Assembly (NCBI GenBank): GCA_000783305.1
Contig: JROE01000008.1
Span: forward strand, 230,197 to 294,196
DNA length: 64,000 bases
Reading direction: 5' to 3'
Origin: Sphingobacteriaceae bacterium DW12
GTDB taxonomy: Bacteria; Bacteroidota; Bacteroidia; Sphingobacteriales; Sphingobacteriaceae
Part shown: piece by piece, positions 35,135 to 43,518 of the stretch
Position numbering within the stretch: the first letter of the stretch is position 1
Layout of the letters: the number at the start of each line of letters is the position of its first letter
Notes under the pieces: model-generated
The model's input: only the letters and a program-made list of their open reading frames with translations
Databases searched by the model: none
What the model was told of the DNA's origin: nothing
Program-made: the position numbers and the translations under genes

Positions 35135-36961
35135 TTATTTCTCTTTATCGAATAGATAGTTCAATATTTTTCTAGTTTCTGTTTCCTTTCTTTGGATACT
35201 GTTGGCCAATGTCCATTCCCTGGGATTTGTCCTTACATGGCTTCTTACAATAGCAAATTTGCTGTTATGATAACTGTGCATGTTTTTTGAATCAATCTTG
35301 CGCAAATACACATGATTACTGATTGATCTATTGATAGCCTGTTCTAAGACCATTAAGTTTCCGATAGAATTAATCTCGTCTCCCCATAGTTGCCATATGT
35401 CCTGTCTGAGGTTTCCATCTTTGTCGTGAAAGGACTGTATATGTTCAATATCTATTTTATTTTCAAATAAGAGGTTCTTTATTCTATTGATTTCATCTTG
35501 ATTTTTTGTTTTATAATCCTCTTCAAGCAATGCTGATAAGCGGCACAGAAGATTTTTCCTCTTCGTGTTTTGAGTTAGATTTTCTCCTATAAAATAGTTT
35601 AAATCATAAAATCCATTGTTATGGGCAGCTTCGGTCGCAATTTGGTTGTTAATCAGATGCATGAGTTCATCCGGAGATCCGTGCACCATAGTGTGGATGA
35701 CCTTATGCATAAAACCATAGAAGATTTCATTTTTGATTTTCTGAAAACGGATACTGTATATCAGGAACAGTCTGCTGAGCTGTCTTACAAAATAAAAGAA
35801 CTTGTCCCAATAGTTCTCTTCATTGCTGTAGCTATTTAGAAATACAAAAATAAGCGTCCAATATCTGCGGTATCGGGACCACCAAATAAAATGCATGGCT
35901 GCTGCATCTTCAGCGGTATTATAATCCTGTCTTTCCCAGGCATATCTTACTTCAATTATTCTGTCAATATCTTCTAAAGATAGCTCTACTCGGTTCACAT
36001 TGTTTCGGAAATGCTCCCATTGATTGATGTTAAATAGAGTGTCGAATAAGCGTTCGTAGAACGAATCGGTCCCTAAGTTGTACAGCGTGACGGGGAGTTG
36101 GTACTTAGCAATGATTAAAAATTGATAAATTTCCAGAATTCCTCTCATATCAGTCACTTTTCGTTTCAGCTCCGCATTACCTTCGTCTATTTTCTGATAT
36201 AACATGCTGATTTGTTCGAAGCTGGACTCCCCTAATCCCTTTTTATCATTGAGGTACTCATACATCCTAATTTTGAAAATATCTCCTCCGTTCAAGTCTA
36301 AGCCAGTAGTATTTATAGCATTGAATATTTGCAACGTTTTTGAGAGGCCTGCTCGAGTCTCTATAACGACAAAGTATATTGAACTTAATAAATGATTTAC
36401 GAATTCATTGATATCGAAGGTCTTTTGAGTATCATCTTCCTCCCGGCAATGCTCATCCAATATTTCATTGAGAAGCGCGAGATTTTGTAAATACGGATTG
36501 ATTGAGTCTTCTTCAAGCAGTCGATTACTATTCGTTGCTTCTTCCAGATAAAGTTGTTGTGCACCATTACTGACCTCTGTACGTAACCAATCCAATTTTA
36601 AGGTATCCAACTCTTGACACTCATTATACTTTAGTTTTAGTGCTTTCAAAAGAAGTAGGGACGTCGTCAACCTTTGCTGGCCGTCAATTATTTCATGCTC
36701 ATTGTTTGCATTTTTTGCAGATAGTTGCATCGTACCTATAAACATAGGCTCCGTAGATGTGATTCCATCATTTCCCCAAAAGGATATAAATATATCAGAG
36801 ACAAATTTTCGAATTTGTTCTTCGCCCCAAGTGTAAGGGCGTTGATATATAGGAATAATATATCGGATATCATTACCTAATATAGTTGTTCCACCTTTCT
36901 GGGTATTGTACTTAAGTGTACATGTATTTGCATTAATTGCAAAGGATTTCTCTTCAATCAT
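35135..36961 (-). CDS. DUF262/DUF1524 protein (GmrSD-like defence enzyme)
   Basis: A 608-aa single-chain protein. The N-terminal DUF262 domain has IIPIYQRPYTW at about 35-45 and IIDGQQRLTT at 91-100, the ParB-like nucleotide-binding motifs of GmrS. The C-terminal DUF1524 domain has IDIEHIQSF with His507, then SIGNLMVLEQAINRSIS, the HNH-like nuclease pattern of GmrD. GmrSD-type enzymes cut modified phage DNA, and other fused DUF262/DUF1524 proteins (BrxU, SspE) act in defence. The usual Pro after EHI is absent, so nuclease activity is likely but not certain. Next to it are the ORF6N gene and a relic of an HNH gene. Confidence 0.87.
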   Translation of the reverse strand: MIEEKSFAINANTCTLKYNTQKGGTTILGNDIRYIIPIYQRPYTWGEEQIRKFVSDIFISFWGNDGITSTEPMFIGTMQLSAKNANNEHEIIDGQQRLTTSLLLLKALKLKYNECQELDTLKLDWLRTEVSNGAQQLYLEEATNSNRLLEEDSINPYLQNLALLNEILDEHCREEDDTQKTFDINEFVNHLLSSIYFVVIETRAGLSKTLQIFNAINTTGLDLNGGDIFKIRMYEYLNDKKGLGESSFEQISMLYQKIDEGNAELKRKVTDMRGILEIYQFLIIAKYQLPVTLYNLGTDSFYERLFDTLFNINQWEHFRNNVNRVELSLEDIDRIIEVRYAWERQDYNTAEDAAAMHFIWWSRYRRYWTLIFVFLNSYSNEENYWDKFFYFVRQLSRLFLIYSIRFQKIKNEIFYGFMHKVIHTMVHGSPDELMHLINNQIATEAAHNNGFYDLNYFIGENLTQNTKRKNLLCRLSALLEEDYKTKNQDEINRIKNLLFENKIDIEHIQSFHDKDGNLRQDIWQLWGDEINSIGNLMVLEQAINRSISNHVYLRKIDSKNMHSYHNSKFAIVRSHVRTNPREWTLANSIQRKETETRKILNYLFDKEK

Positions 36962-37098
36962 TGATGTTCAGGATAATTGTCTAATATCTTGAATGTTTCT
37001 ATGCTAGTCAAGTATAGTATGAACTTTACAATCTAGGGTTGTAACTTTAATCTTTTCATACTTATTTTGCGTTCTTTGCGGTTCGGGGTCTCTATGCC

Positions 37099-37233
37099 TT
37101 ACTTCCGCTGTTGGTTCTGGACAGCATCTAATATCGCGAGCATCCTATAGTACTTGTATGTAGCCGATGTGCTATTGAAGCACGCTGATAGGTATTGAGT
37201 CTGGAGTATGTTGTTTAGTGGAAAGAGTTGCAT
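37099..37233 (-). pseudogene. Relic of the N-terminus of a second HNH-endonuclease gene
   Basis: From ATG at 37231-37233 the minus strand reads 44 codons to TAA. The product includes ACFNSTSATYKYYRMLAILD and AVQN, against ASFNSTSATYKFYWLLAILD and AIQN at the same place in the intact 345-aa HNH protein (41163-42200). Only the first eighth of the gene remains. No other gene is seen in 36962-37439. Confidence 0.82.
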
Positions 37234-37439
37234 GCTACTAAACTAATGAATATGGTGCTAATATGCACTATGAATAGATGGCGTCGGTACCAATGATTTA
37301 ATTGCTTTTTGTAAATACAACTCTAGGTTGTGGCAGGGGTGGTGTTTATTATGCAGTTTTGTGTTGAAGGTTCTATATTCTTGAAGCTTGGAATGGATGA
37401 ATTCCAATTCATTTTATGGAAACGAACTAAATTTTAAAC

Positions 37440-38300
37440 ATGATGGAAAAGGGACCTTTCTCGTTATACGACTTTATGGGATATTTCTTCCCTGGCGCAC
37501 TCGCTTTGTATCTTATTGTGTTGGGACAAAATGATATATTTAGCTATTTTTCGCAGGACTTTTTTAAGGATACCACTAAAAACTTCTTAGAACTTCCAAT
37601 TCATATGTTATTATTCTATGTAATTATTTCGTATTGCATTGGACATTTTTTAAGTTTCTTTTCAACTTTGACTATTGAGAAGTATACGCGGTTAGTCTAT
37701 GAGGATCCATCCAAAATTTTACTCTCTGATACGCCTTTTCAACCCAAAAATGATGTGCGGTCTCTAAAGTTAAATCGGTGGAGATTTGTATTGTTTATTT
37801 TGATTTGGCCTTTAATTGTTTATGATTGGATTTTAGTAAGATTTCTCAAATTTAACCATAGTTATCTAAAAAAGATAGAGGCACCATATAGAGATTTGGT
37901 CAAATCCCGTATCAATGAAGTTTTTAGAGATATAGGGCACAAGGAAGATGTAGTTGAAGATAAAGCGAATAATTACCACAGATTATTGATTCATTATAAC
38001 TACGAATTCACTAAATATCATGGACATAAGTTAATGAACTACGTGTCGCTCTACGGCTTTTTACGGGTTCTTACTTTGGTGTCCTGTTTATTCTTTAACT
38101 ATATATTTATTTCATATTTGTGGACTCATCATTTACAGTTGGATTGGATTGGTGTTAAGAATTTGATTTATTTTGCGTTGTGTCTTGTTGCCGTTACCTC
38201 TATGACGTTCGTATTCTATTTGGGGTATCTCAAGTTTTATCGAAGGTATACGTTAGAAAATTTGATGTTAATCTTAATCGTAGATAAGGACTATAAATAA
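37440..38300 (+). CDS. Four-helix membrane protein of unknown function (286 aa)
   Basis: Hydrophobic helices occur at about residues 13-28, 55-80, 115-135, 205-228 and 240-262. Between the second and fourth lies a charged cytoplasmic loop with basic and acidic residues (about 135-195). The N-terminus reads GPFSLYDFMGYFFPGALALY, a pattern seen in membrane proteins near defence genes, though I cannot name the family. It faces away from the minus-strand island and stands alone, 140 bp before the 136-aa gene. A membrane effector in phage defence is one possibility. Confidence 0.7.
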   Translation: MMEKGPFSLYDFMGYFFPGALALYLIVLGQNDIFSYFSQDFFKDTTKNFLELPIHMLLFYVIISYCIGHFLSFFSTLTIEKYTRLVYEDPSKILLSDTPFQPKNDVRSLKLNRWRFVLFILIWPLIVYDWILVRFLKFNHSYLKKIEAPYRDLVKSRINEVFRDIGHKEDVVEDKANNYHRLLIHYNYEFTKYHGHKLMNYVSLYGFLRVLTLVSCLFFNYIFISYLWTHHLQLDWIGVKNLIYFALCLVAVTSMTFVFYLGYLKFYRRYTLENLMLILIVDKDYK

Positions 38301-38369
38301 GATTTTTCAAGATTAACTACCCAGGCTGAAATGTTTATACCATACTTCTTAACTTGAACTTTTTTTGAG

Positions 38370-38377
38370 TATTTTTG
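38370..38377 (+). promoter_or_regulatory. Putative -7 box for the 38.4-40.2 kb genes
   Basis: TATTTTTG fits TAnnTTTG and lies 63 bp before the start of the 136-aa gene. No well-spaced -33 box was found. Confidence 0.4.
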
Positions 38378-38440
38378 TGAGATTAGATTTTTCTTCTTGA
38401 AAGTAAGAATCTTTTATTTTTTGCTCAATAGCTTGACTGT

Positions 38441-38851
38441 ATGAAAGAAAGAGTTCACATTTTTACAGCAGAACAGCTCAATCCAACTGATGAAAGCCAA
38501 ATAATTATTGCTTCGATATTTACCAAACAAGTTTCAAACGGTTTGAATGTATTGGATTTGTTGAATACAATAAACAATCGAATTGTAGATGACGAATTAA
38601 AGGATAAAATTTACAGAGTTGTTTCAAAGACACTCGGAAACACTTTTGAGCAAACTACAAAAATAAAATACGACTACGATATAGCTAAAAATTCATTGAG
38701 ATTTTACAAGCATCAAGATATTTCAAAAGTTGAAAGAATTAATATTCCTGAAAGAGTTTCAGAAGTTAAATTCAAATCGGACTTAACAAATATTGCTACA
38801 ATAAATCCAACTATATTTGGAGGCAATGAAATCCTATTTCAATCAATTTAA
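38441..38851 (+). CDS. Hypothetical protein upstream of the AlbA_2 regulator (136 aa)
   Basis: The protein is soluble, without a signal peptide or known motif. It starts MKERVHIFTAEQLNPTDESQ and seems mainly helical in the middle (VLDLLNTINNRIVDDELKDK). It ends 6 bp before the AlbA_2/ATPase gene, so both are one transcript. Its AT-rich codons match that gene more than the flanking SusCD loci, suggesting the two arrived together. Confidence 0.68.
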   Translation: MKERVHIFTAEQLNPTDESQIIIASIFTKQVSNGLNVLDLLNTINNRIVDDELKDKIYRVVSKTLGNTFEQTTKIKYDYDIAKNSLRFYKHQDISKVERINIPERVSEVKFKSDLTNIATINPTIFGGNEILFQSI

Positions 38852-38857
38852 TTTACT

Positions 38858-40207
38858 ATGCCCGAACAACAAAATATAGAATACAAAAGTGCTTGGCACG
38901 ATGATTACCTGAAATGGGTATGTGGTTTTGCTAACGCGCAAGGCGGAGTAATTTATATCGGCAAAGACGATAATGGCAGTGTTGTTGGGTTAGACGATTA
39001 CAAAAGATTAATGGACGACATTCCCAACAAAATCCGTAATGCAATGGGAATTACTGTTGAGGTAAACTTACACGAAGAAAAGAGAAAACATTTTATTGAA
39101 ATCATTACACATCCTTATTCCGTTCCTATTTCGTTGCGTGGCAGATATTATTACCGAAGCGGAAGCACCAAACAGGAATTGACAGGAGCATCGCTCAATG
39201 AATTTCTGTTGAAAAAATCAGGTAAAACGTGGGATGATGTGGTTGAACCAAGAGCAACATTTGAGGATATTGACGAAAAAGCAGTTACTACCTTTGTTCA
39301 GGAAGCAGAATTTTCAGGACGTTTACCCGAGAGCAAAGGTTTAACCATTCCACAGTTATTTGATAAATTGAGGCTTACCGAAAACGGGCAACTAAAAAGA
39401 GGTGCAATTGTTTTGTTTGCCAAAGACCCTGCAAAATTTTATCCGAATATCTTTGTAAAGATTGGTCGCTTTGGGAAAGATGATGCAGACCTTATCTTTC
39501 AGGAGAATGAAGAGGGTAATTTGATTGTGATACTTCAAACCATTTTAGAGCAGTTGCATCACAAGTTCCTTATTAGGAAAGTTTCTTTTGAAGGAATGAA
39601 AAGAATAGAAACCAACGAGTACCCCGTTGAGGCATTGCGTGAAGTAATACTGAATGCTTTAGTGCATCGTAATTATATGGGAGCACCAACTCAAATCAGG
39701 GTTTATGATGATAAAATCGTCTTTTGGAATGAGGGAACTTTACCGCAAGGGTTAAGCATAGAGGAACTCAAAGGGTTTCACGCTTCCCAACCAAGAAATA
39801 TCCTCATTGCTGATGTTTGTTTCAAAGGCGGGTATATTGATTCTTGGGGACGTGGAATGTTGAAAATATATAATGCCTGTAAAGAAGCGGGATTACCCGA
39901 ACCAGAAATAAAAGAATTTCAGACTGGCTTATTGGTAACGCTTTTCGGAAAGGGTTCGGGAGAACTTCGGAAAGAGTTCGGAAAGGGTTCGGAAAGGGTT
40001 CGGGAAGAGTTCGGAAAGGAAGTGCTTGAAACATTAAATTGGATAGAAAAAAATCCTGAAGCCACAGCACAACAGATAGCAAAACTTATTGGTAAATCAT
40101 CAAGAACAATAGAAAAGCATATTGCTAAATTAAAAGATGCAGGAATACTCATAAGAAAGGGAGGAACATTTGGTGGATATTGGGAGATAGTGAAAGACTT
40201 GACTTAA
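38858..40207 (+). CDS. AlbA_2 (Schlafen-like) / ATP-binding transcriptional regulator
   Basis: A 449-aa protein. The N-terminal AlbA_2 (divergent Schlafen AlbA) domain spans about 5-120 (QNIEYKSAW, CGFANAQGGVIYIGKDDNG). An ATP-binding HATPase_c_4 domain lies at about 255-350 (ALREVILNALVHRNY, VFWNEGTLP, GRGMLKI). The C-terminus (about 390-445) is a winged helix (ATAQQIAKLIGKSSRTIEKH). Between them is a linker made of 11-residue repeats (FGKGSGELRKE, FGKGSERVREE), encoded by seven 11-bp DNA repeats. Such proteins are usually called transcriptional regulators, and related ones sit in defence islands. Copy-number changes in the repeat would remove the DNA-binding domain. Confidence 0.85.
   Translation: MPEQQNIEYKSAWHDDYLKWVCGFANAQGGVIYIGKDDNGSVVGLDDYKRLMDDIPNKIRNAMGITVEVNLHEEKRKHFIEIITHPYSVPISLRGRYYYRSGSTKQELTGASLNEFLLKKSGKTWDDVVEPRATFEDIDEKAVTTFVQEAEFSGRLPESKGLTIPQLFDKLRLTENGQLKRGAIVLFAKDPAKFYPNIFVKIGRFGKDDADLIFQENEEGNLIVILQTILEQLHHKFLIRKVSFEGMKRIETNEYPVEALREVILNALVHRNYMGAPTQIRVYDDKIVFWNEGTLPQGLSIEELKGFHASQPRNILIADVCFKGGYIDSWGRGMLKIYNACKEAGLPEPEIKEFQTGLLVTLFGKGSGELRKEFGKGSERVREEFGKEVLETLNWIEKNPEATAQQIAKLIGKSSRTIEKHIAKLKDAGILIRKGGTFGGYWEIVKDLT
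39944..40020 (+). repeat. Seven tandem 11-bp repeats in the AlbA_2 gene
   Basis: TTCGG recurs at 39944, 39955, 39966, 39977, 39988, 39999 and 40010, exactly every 11 bp, with consensus TTCGGAAAGGG. As 11 is not a multiple of 3, gain or loss of one unit shifts the reading frame, while three units make an 11-residue peptide repeat. Confidence 0.92.
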
Positions 40208-40224
40208 ATTGTTTGTTACGGGAG

Positions 40225-40373
40225 TGTAACTCAAACTGTGTCATTGGATAATTAACCAAAATCTAAAAGCCTCTATCAAGTTTGAGCCTCTCCCCAAATT
40301 TAATGTAAAGTTGGGATATGGTCAAGCCCCAGTTGTGCAACGGCATTGTCCACTTTTTAGAGATGTCCTTTAT
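40225..40373 (-). mobile_element. Remnant of the 3' end of an IS256-like element
   Basis: On the minus strand 40263-40373 encodes SKKWTMPLHNWGLTISQLYI and a KFGERLKL end, resembling the C-terminus of IS256 (Mutator) transposases of this phylum, followed by a TAG stop and a terminal-looking GTGTAACTCAAACTGTGTCA sequence. The upstream part is missing, cut by the IS3-type remnant. Confidence 0.55.
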
Positions 40374-40720
40374 TGGAATTGCAATAGAAAAGTAGAGACA
40401 TTTTAAGCAGCTTCTGTTTTATTTTTTCTCATCACCTGTTCCACTTGAACTGGTGTTAGGTATTCGAGTGCGGAATGCCTTCTTTTTCTGTTGTACCACA
40501 CTTCTATATAGTCAAATATCTCCAGCTTTGCCTGTTCCCTGGTTTCAAATTTTCTGTGGTATACCATTTCCGTTTTCAAGGTCTTGAAGAAGCTTTCGGC
40601 AATGGCGTTGTCCCAGCAATTTCCCTTTCTGCTCATACTTTGCAATACCGGCAGCCCCTTGAAGCTCCTACGGAACTCATGGTTGGCATATTGGATGCCA
40701 CGGTCACTATGAAAAATCTG
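40374..40720 (-). mobile_element. Remnant of an IS3-family element (OrfB C-terminus)
   Basis: The minus-strand frame ending at 40403 encodes the C-terminal rve part of an IS3-type OrfB: HSDRGIQYANHEFR, SMSRKGNCWDNAIAESFFKT, then WYNRKRRHSALEYLTPVQVE. It has the last catalytic Glu (AIAESFF) but no start or first catalytic residues. A TGGAATTGCAAT end is near 40374. The 5' side is fused to the metallophosphoesterase gene near 40712-40724, so the element is dead. Confidence 0.85.
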
Positions 40721-41027
40721 TCCACAATGTCGTCCCGTGAAAACGGATGCCAGCTATGTCTATGGATTCATTTTCTAATATGTTGATATGGGTGCCGATA
40801 GCTGCCTCTTTTATTTTCGAAAGCGTCTTCGGGTAGGAGCCTTTGTAATATTCATGGTTACCGAGCACGTATAGTATGGGTATATCCAATTTCAAGCTTC
40901 TAAGCCATTCCACCCCTTTAATTCCGATGTCTATGTCACCAGCGAGTATGAGTACATCAGCTAGGTCTATCTCCAAGTCAGTATATCCAAATTCACGATG
41001 AAGGTCACTGACGATCTGTATTTTCAT
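40707..41027 (-). pseudogene. Metallophosphoesterase, truncated by the IS remnant
   Basis: The first 105 residues of a calcineurin-like phosphoesterase are intact: metal motifs SDLH (7-10), GDID (31-34) and GNHE (near residue 56), then RFHGTTLWTDF. Full-length relatives are much longer, and the C-terminal metal ligands (GH and GHxH) are absent because the frame runs into the IS3 remnant and stops. It would be last in the McrBC-HNH cluster, 135 bp after the HNH gene. Probably inactive. Confidence 0.82.
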
Positions 41028-41162
41028 ATTACTTTTTTATAGTATCAGTGCTTTAATTCTCTGCATGCCCGATTCATTAAGATGCCTTGTGGGCCGTTTG
41101 ACCGCTGAAAGGGTATAGCGACAATAATCCAGGAATGTTGCCATGTCTTATTTATTTACGGT

Positions 41163-42200
41163 CTAATATAAATACTCGAATCCATTATTCGAAGCGATGG
41201 TGACCAATGGGCTGATCACATTATAGAACTTTTCTCGCGATAGACCACTATTTAGATCAGTGCCAATATAAAAATAATCCTCTAATAGCCTTTCTCTCGG
41301 TTTGTCACGCATATATGTGCGCACTGCCATATCCTGCATCGTATAGAAAGCCTCGAAATATCTGTCCAGCACAGGGAGCCTATTACTTTTGCTCACGTTA
41401 AAGTTGCTATCGGCTGGTATCAGGTTCCATATCTGATCGTGCGATACAAAGCTGTACGGCACGAAGTGCTCTACATGATACTGCCCTTTGTATAGCTCAT
41501 TGCCTGTATAGATACATTTCAAAGGACCATTAACATCTATTATATAGTCCCAGAATTTACGCTGCTTGGTCAGTGAATTACGCGTAGCTGGCTTTATCAG
41601 CTTATTGGGGATATCAGGTACATTCGGATTGCGCACCTGCAAATAGAGTGACAAGTTCCAGTATACGTAATCCCTTATTACACGTATATGCTTTGTGAGA
41701 TATCCAAACCATACATCCGACAACACTATCTTTTCCTTGTACAGCCTGTAAATAGGTGTATTCACATCGGCTTGTGACAGCTCATATATTTTACCTTTGC
41801 TATTTACGCCCGGGTACCATGGGCTTAGAAACCAGTGGGGGACTTGATTGTCAAAGTGAAATAACAGCTTCCTTGTATTCGGATTACTTGAGCTTTCTAA
41901 TTGCGCCTTTATTCGAGAACGGTCTGCATCTATAGTGAGACCTTCTATATCTTTCAGCTTACGTACCGTATCCTGTATCATATCCTGCTGACCAAAAGAC
42001 ACCTGAAAATAATTGACCGTGTACCAAGCATTGGATAGCATACTCGCGAACAACTGCTCTTTTCTTATTTCTTGTTGTCCATTCTGTATAGCATCCAGTA
42101 TCGCCAGCAGCCAATAGAATTTGTAAGTTGCCGATGTACTGTTAAAAGAGGCTGCCAAGTGTTGCACTGGTAGTTTACTGTCCAGGGGAAAATGATTCAT
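41163..42200 (-). CDS. HNH endonuclease linked to McrBC (345 aa)
   Basis: The HNH core lies at about residues 225-272: CIYTGNELYKGQYHVEHFVP, then YSFVSHDQIWNLIPADSNFNVSKSN, giving the His-His/Asn-Asn pattern and one of the usual Cys. The N-terminal 220 residues are a helical region with FNSTSATYKFYWLLAILDAI, unusual for an HNH enzyme. It follows McrC by 76 bp, so it probably belongs to the same defence unit. Relics of a second copy (N-terminus at 37099-37233, C-terminus at 29326-29430) show this gene had a close paralogue nearby. Confidence 0.83.
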   Translation of the reverse strand: MNHFPLDSKLPVQHLAASFNSTSATYKFYWLLAILDAIQNGQQEIRKEQLFASMLSNAWYTVNYFQVSFGQQDMIQDTVRKLKDIEGLTIDADRSRIKAQLESSSNPNTRKLLFHFDNQVPHWFLSPWYPGVNSKGKIYELSQADVNTPIYRLYKEKIVLSDVWFGYLTKHIRVIRDYVYWNLSLYLQVRNPNVPDIPNKLIKPATRNSLTKQRKFWDYIIDVNGPLKCIYTGNELYKGQYHVEHFVPYSFVSHDQIWNLIPADSNFNVSKSNRLPVLDRYFEAFYTMQDMAVRTYMRDKPRERLLEDYFYIGTDLNSGLSREKFYNVISPLVTIASNNGFEYLY

Positions 42201-42276
42201 ATCTACTAAAGTAAGCTGTTTTTCAATTCTTTCATATGCAAAAGTCGCTCTTGTTTTGTCACAATTACTCCTGTTA

Positions 42277-43518
42277 TTAGTTCTCCATTTTGTTTAATAA
42301 ATTTAGTGAAATGTCTTCCATCCCTGCTTTCTTTCCGCTCATTACCTTTAATTTAATAACACCACCAGGAGTTTCCAAATCACCTTCAAAGGCCATACTA
42401 TAATTACCTTTGATTAATTTGTTTACATCGCCAGGGTAGACCAAGTAGGAGGGAACATTATTATGATATCTGCTGTACGCATAGAGTTGACGAAGATCAT
42501 CATCAGAAGGATTGCCTTCTCCAATATTTTTCCATTTCGTATCTAATACTGCTTTTGGCATACCATTTTGCGAAATCACAATATCGGGTCGAATAGTTTT
42601 TTTGTGGCCAATTTCCGGTACCCAGAAATCTTTTGACACCTGGTCTGATACTTCAAACTCATCAGATGAATATCTTTGCAGACTGCGCAGTACAAATTTT
42701 TCCCATAGCGCATTCATGTCAAACATGATTGCCAAAATATGGGCACTGCCTTGGCTTAGATCAGGGTGAAAATTTAACAGAATTATTTTAGCAATATCCA
42801 CTGCTGTTTGATAAGACTGCGACTTGCGGTCATACTTTATTTTGCTAAATAGAGATTCACTTACCTTGATATCCCTTTGCTCAGGAAAGTCCAACAATAT
42901 CCTCTTATATCGAGATTTTAAGTGAGCGGCAGTCCCTATTTTTACGACAGTTGTCAAGGCCTTGGATAGGATCTGGTGTAGCAGATGTTCCTTGTCATAT
43001 ATAGTGTGCTCTATATAAAAACGTTCCTGATGAATAGCATTCAGTGTAACCTGTTTGCCTATTAGTAGTTTGCCTTTTAACGCAGTATGGTTAGATTGCA
43101 TTTTTCTATACTTTTTTATCAGTCCCTGGTGTATCAATCTTTCCACCTCGTTGGCAAATAATTCAAGGTACATATCCAATACCGTTGAATTCTTCACTTT
43201 CAGATTAGAATAACTTGGCGCATCCGGATTCAATAAGCCAGTCGATCGCATCATATCAATAAGCATACTGCGCCAATACTCCTCATTGTTGGTTTTATCC
43301 GCTTTCGGCAAGACCTCTATCGTTAAGTTACCTACTTTAATAACCCCTACATACTCACAAAAGCGGACGCCATTGTGTACTAGAGAGTAGTAAGGGAAGT
43401 CTCTTTCCTTATAAAAAAGCTGTAACGCCCTTAATTGTGTACCAGAGAGCTTTTGCTCTCCGCGATGCACATACAAAGCTTCATGTTCAAAGACAGTATA
43501 CCTATTCTTGCCCACCAT
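42277..43518 (-). CDS. mcrC: McrC-type nuclease subunit of a type IV restriction system
   Basis: A 413-aa McrC-family protein. Its N-terminal part (ALQLFYKERDFPYYSLVHNG, CEYVGVIKVGNLTIEVLPK) is the DUF2357-like segment that contacts McrB, and its C-terminal PD-(D/E)XK nuclease shows RPDIVI and the LDTKWK motif at about residues 315-345. In McrBC, McrB GTPase rings translocate on modified DNA and McrC cuts. The gene overlaps mcrB by 17 bp, so the two are translated together. Confidence 0.88.
   Translation of the reverse strand: MVGKNRYTVFEHEALYVHRGEQKLSGTQLRALQLFYKERDFPYYSLVHNGVRFCEYVGVIKVGNLTIEVLPKADKTNNEEYWRSMLIDMMRSTGLLNPDAPSYSNLKVKNSTVLDMYLELFANEVERLIHQGLIKKYRKMQSNHTALKGKLLIGKQVTLNAIHQERFYIEHTIYDKEHLLHQILSKALTTVVKIGTAAHLKSRYKRILLDFPEQRDIKVSESLFSKIKYDRKSQSYQTAVDIAKIILLNFHPDLSQGSAHILAIMFDMNALWEKFVLRSLQRYSSDEFEVSDQVSKDFWVPEIGHKKTIRPDIVISQNGMPKAVLDTKWKNIGEGNPSDDDLRQLYAYSRYHNNVPSYLVYPGDVNKLIKGNYSMAFEGDLETPGGVIKLKVMSGKKAGMEDISLNLLNKMEN

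Noticed and set aside
39944..40020. CRISPR-like array
   Set aside because: The 11-bp units are contiguous with no spacers and lie in a coding frame.
41163..42200. Cas9-like or homing HNH enzyme
   Set aside because: No RuvC motifs or intron/intein context; it is linked to mcrC, so it was called a McrBC-linked HNH protein.
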